A stretch of DNA of 6,179 nucleotides from CAZNKO01 sp964573855. GTDB lineage: Bacteria; Patescibacteriota; Patescibacteriia; UBA9934; GWF2-40-263. The stretch is from positions 1-6,179 of the forward strand of contig CAZNKO010000047.1 of NCBI GenBank assembly GCA_964573855.1, in the 5' to 3' direction. A program made the translations under genes and the position numbers. The stretch's first letter is position 1. Every line of letters starts with the position of its first letter. The notes under the pieces were generated by a model. The model saw nothing but the letters and a program-made list of their open reading frames with translations. It made no database searches and was not told where the DNA came from. Of the stretch, positions 5,510-6,179 are shown piece by piece.

Positions 5510-5629
5510 GCAGTACCAAGCTCATGAGAAGTTTTCGTGGGCTTAGCAACTGCCGCGCGAGCGGGTTGAAAAATTGCGGCGCTGGCGGGGTTGTCCTGCC
5601 GGTGCCAAACGAAACGATCTGCTTTTGCG
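5506..5629. repeat. 124-bp direct repeat, copy 1
   Basis: This block is identical, base for base, to 6056-6179, an offset of 550 bp. Its left limit is real, because 5505 is C and 6055 is T. Its right limit is unknown, because copy 2 reaches the window edge. As RNA it forms a string of hairpins: 5518-5526/5536-5544, 5552-5556/5576-5580 and 5584-5589/5595-5600. It also contains the start of the stem that precedes the next gene. Its identity over non-coding sequence suggests recent duplication, a conserved cis-acting role, or an assembly loop. Confidence 0.85.
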
Positions 5630-5649
5630 GCGCCCCGCGCCGCGAGGAG
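5627..5649 (+). promoter_or_regulatory. Hairpin abutting the ribosome binding site of the 101-codon ORF
   Basis: GCGGCGC (5627-5633) pairs perfectly with GCGCCGC (5637-5643) around CCC. The Shine-Dalgarno sequence GAGGAG (5644-5649) begins at the very next base, followed by five A residues and the ATG at 5655. The hairpin leaves the binding site free rather than masking it, so a role in 5' mRNA protection or ribosome access is more likely than repression. Confidence 0.6.
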
Positions 5650-5654
5650 AAAAA

Positions 5655-5960
5655 ATGTGGTCTTTTAAAGAGCTAAAGGCGGAGTTGGATTCCGCCGAGG
5701 AGTACAACCTTTTCCTCACGGCAGCGCCGTGGGGAGAAACCGGGGAGGGGAGACGGATCCACCGTCTCGCCGGGGCCGAAAAAAAGTCCCCCCTGCTGGT
5801 CGCCCAGGCATGGGCGGACGAGAGGGAGGAGATCATCAAACTCTTCCTCGACGCCGTTTTCGAGGGAGGGGAGGCGCGCCTGCAGGCGGTCGGCACATTC
5901 GTGCCGACCTGCGTCAACGACGAGGGGGTCAAGCGACCCACGGCGTCGTTGATCGACTAG
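5655..5960 (+). CDS. 101-residue soluble protein of unknown function
   Basis: I recognise no family. The ATG at 5655 was chosen over an upstream in-frame ATG at 5574, because it has GAGGAG five bases ahead and the upstream stretch is the structured repeat. The product opens MWSFKELKAELDSAEEYNLF, an amphipathic charged helix. A Gly-rich turn follows (about 26-34), then a second helix (about 46-70, LLVAQAWADEREEIIKLFLD). The tail is GTFVPTCVNDEGVKRPTASL, with one cysteine (C86). It has no signal peptide or membrane span and looks acidic to neutral. It lies alone inside a 550-bp unit whose upstream repeat returns after it, so it could be one cassette of an array. It might be phage- or plasmid-borne; the sequence gives no proof. 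Confidence 0.6.
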   Translation: MWSFKELKAELDSAEEYNLFLTAAPWGETGEGRRIHRLAGAEKKSPLLVAQAWADEREEIIKLFLDAVFEGGEARLQAVGTFVPTCVNDEGVKRPTASLID

Positions 5961-5967
5961 CCCCGCC

Positions 5968-5986
5968 CCCGCGTCCTAGACGCGGG
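5968..5986. repeat. 8-bp hairpin just after the 101-codon ORF
   Basis: CCCGCGTC (5968-5975) pairs perfectly with GACGCGGG (5979-5986) around CTA, 7 nt after the stop codon. It is followed by ACAGTACTTC, not a T-run, so it is not a standard intrinsic terminator. It may instead protect the 3' end or belong to the CAGTAC-linked hairpin series. Confidence 0.55.
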
Positions 5987-6000
5987 ACAGTACTTCAACC

Positions 6001-6027
6001 GAGCCGGTGATCCTAGGGCACCGGCTC
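6001..6027. repeat. 9-bp perfect hairpin between ORF and repeat copy 2
   Basis: GAGCCGGTG (6001-6009) pairs with CACCGGCTC (6019-6027) around a 9-nt loop containing the palindrome CCTAGG. CCCTT follows, which is too little T for a confident terminator. Confidence 0.55.
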
Positions 6028-6031
6028 CCTT

Positions 6032-6060
6032 CCCCCACATCTTTTCACATGGTGTGGGGG
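6032..6060. repeat. Hairpin whose right arm begins repeat copy 2
   Basis: CCCCCACAT (6032-6040) pairs with 6052-6060 (eight Watson-Crick pairs and one G-U) around an 11-nt loop. Its right arm ends in the GGGGG that opens the 124-bp repeat, and CAGTACC follows. The hairpin at 5484-5509 holds the same place before copy 1 with a different sequence. Confidence 0.55.
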
Positions 6061-6179
6061 CAGTACCAAGCTCATGAGAAGTTTTCGTGGGCTTAGCAAC
6101 TGCCGCGCGAGCGGGTTGAAAAATTGCGGCGCTGGCGGGGTTGTCCTGCCGGTGCCAAACGAAACGATCTGCTTTTGCG
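6056..6179. repeat. 124-bp direct repeat, copy 2, cut by the window edge
   Basis: This copy is identical to 5506-5629 and runs to the last base of the window. If the identity continues, the next bases should complete the GCGGCGC/GCGCCGC hairpin and a second GAGGAG-ATG start. Nothing else is visible in it. Confidence 0.85.

Noticed and set aside
5081..5527. 148-codon plus-strand ORF overlapping the 128- and 28-codon genes
   Set aside because: It lacks a ribosome binding site, is Arg-rich in the way expected of a shifted frame of GC-rich DNA, and overlaps two better-supported starts.
5566..5618. Sigma-70 promoter inside the 124-bp repeat (TTGAAA or TTGTCC as -35)
   Set aside because: No acceptable -10 hexamer lies 16-18 nt downstream of either.
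5506..6179. Integron cassette with an attC site
   Set aside because: The length and layout are suggestive, but I find no paired RYYYAAC/GTTRRRY core sites and no integrase gene in the window.
5506..6179. Template and variable repeats of a diversity-generating retroelement, or a CRISPR array
   Set aside because: The two copies have no adenine-specific differences and no reverse transcriptase is present. Two copies 550 bp apart around an ORF do not form a CRISPR array.

Overview
The window has two unlike arms that meet near position 4620-4690. The left arm (1-4256) is moderately GC-rich and carries four housekeeping-type genes, all on the minus strand. In transcription order they are DNA polymerase III delta' (holB), a secreted Asp-box beta-propeller lipoprotein, ribosome recycling factor (frr) and dimeric-type glycyl-tRNA synthetase (glyQS). 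The gaps between them (67-130 bp) contain foldback repeats, and none of the four starts has a recognisable Shine-Dalgarno sequence. TGA is used as a stop (glyQS, frr), so this is not a UGA-recoded lineage. The gene set, the delta' without zinc cysteines, the palindromic spacers and the weak ribosome binding sites would suit a Candidate Phyla Radiation (Patescibacteria) bacterium. That placement is an inference and was not tested by any search.

The centre (4257-4680) is a divergent promoter region. Leftward, an extended -10 box lies only 9 nt from the holB start, predicting a leaderless or nearly leaderless mRNA. Rightward, a near-consensus sigma-70 promoter (TTGACA, 17-nt spacer, TATAGT with TG extension) drives a roughly 250-nt stretch that folds into a long interrupted rod and ends at a 24-pair terminator hairpin. 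I interpret it as a non-coding RNA and could not match it to 6S, tmRNA, RNase P or SRP RNA. Just downstream is a 51-bp palindromic element that folds as a perfect three-way junction.

The right arm (about 4690-6179) is much more GC-rich and reads rightward. It has a heavily structured leader, a 128-codon Ala/Arg/Lys-rich ORF, a translationally coupled 28-codon single-membrane-span microprotein, and a 101-codon ORF of unknown function. Each of these starts has a strong Shine-Dalgarno sequence, and in two cases a stable hairpin ends right before it. A 124-bp sequence upstream of the 101-codon ORF recurs without a mismatch at the window's right edge. The result is a 550-bp unit (structured repeat, ORF, hairpins) that then begins again. 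Hairpins followed by CAGTAC-type motifs mark the unit's edges.

The left genes serve translation (GlyRS charges tRNA-Gly, RRF recycles ribosomes), replication (clamp loading) and the cell surface. The right arm has no recognisable function. It may be an accessory or mobile repeat-and-cassette region, or a different genome joined by misassembly; the sequence alone does not decide.
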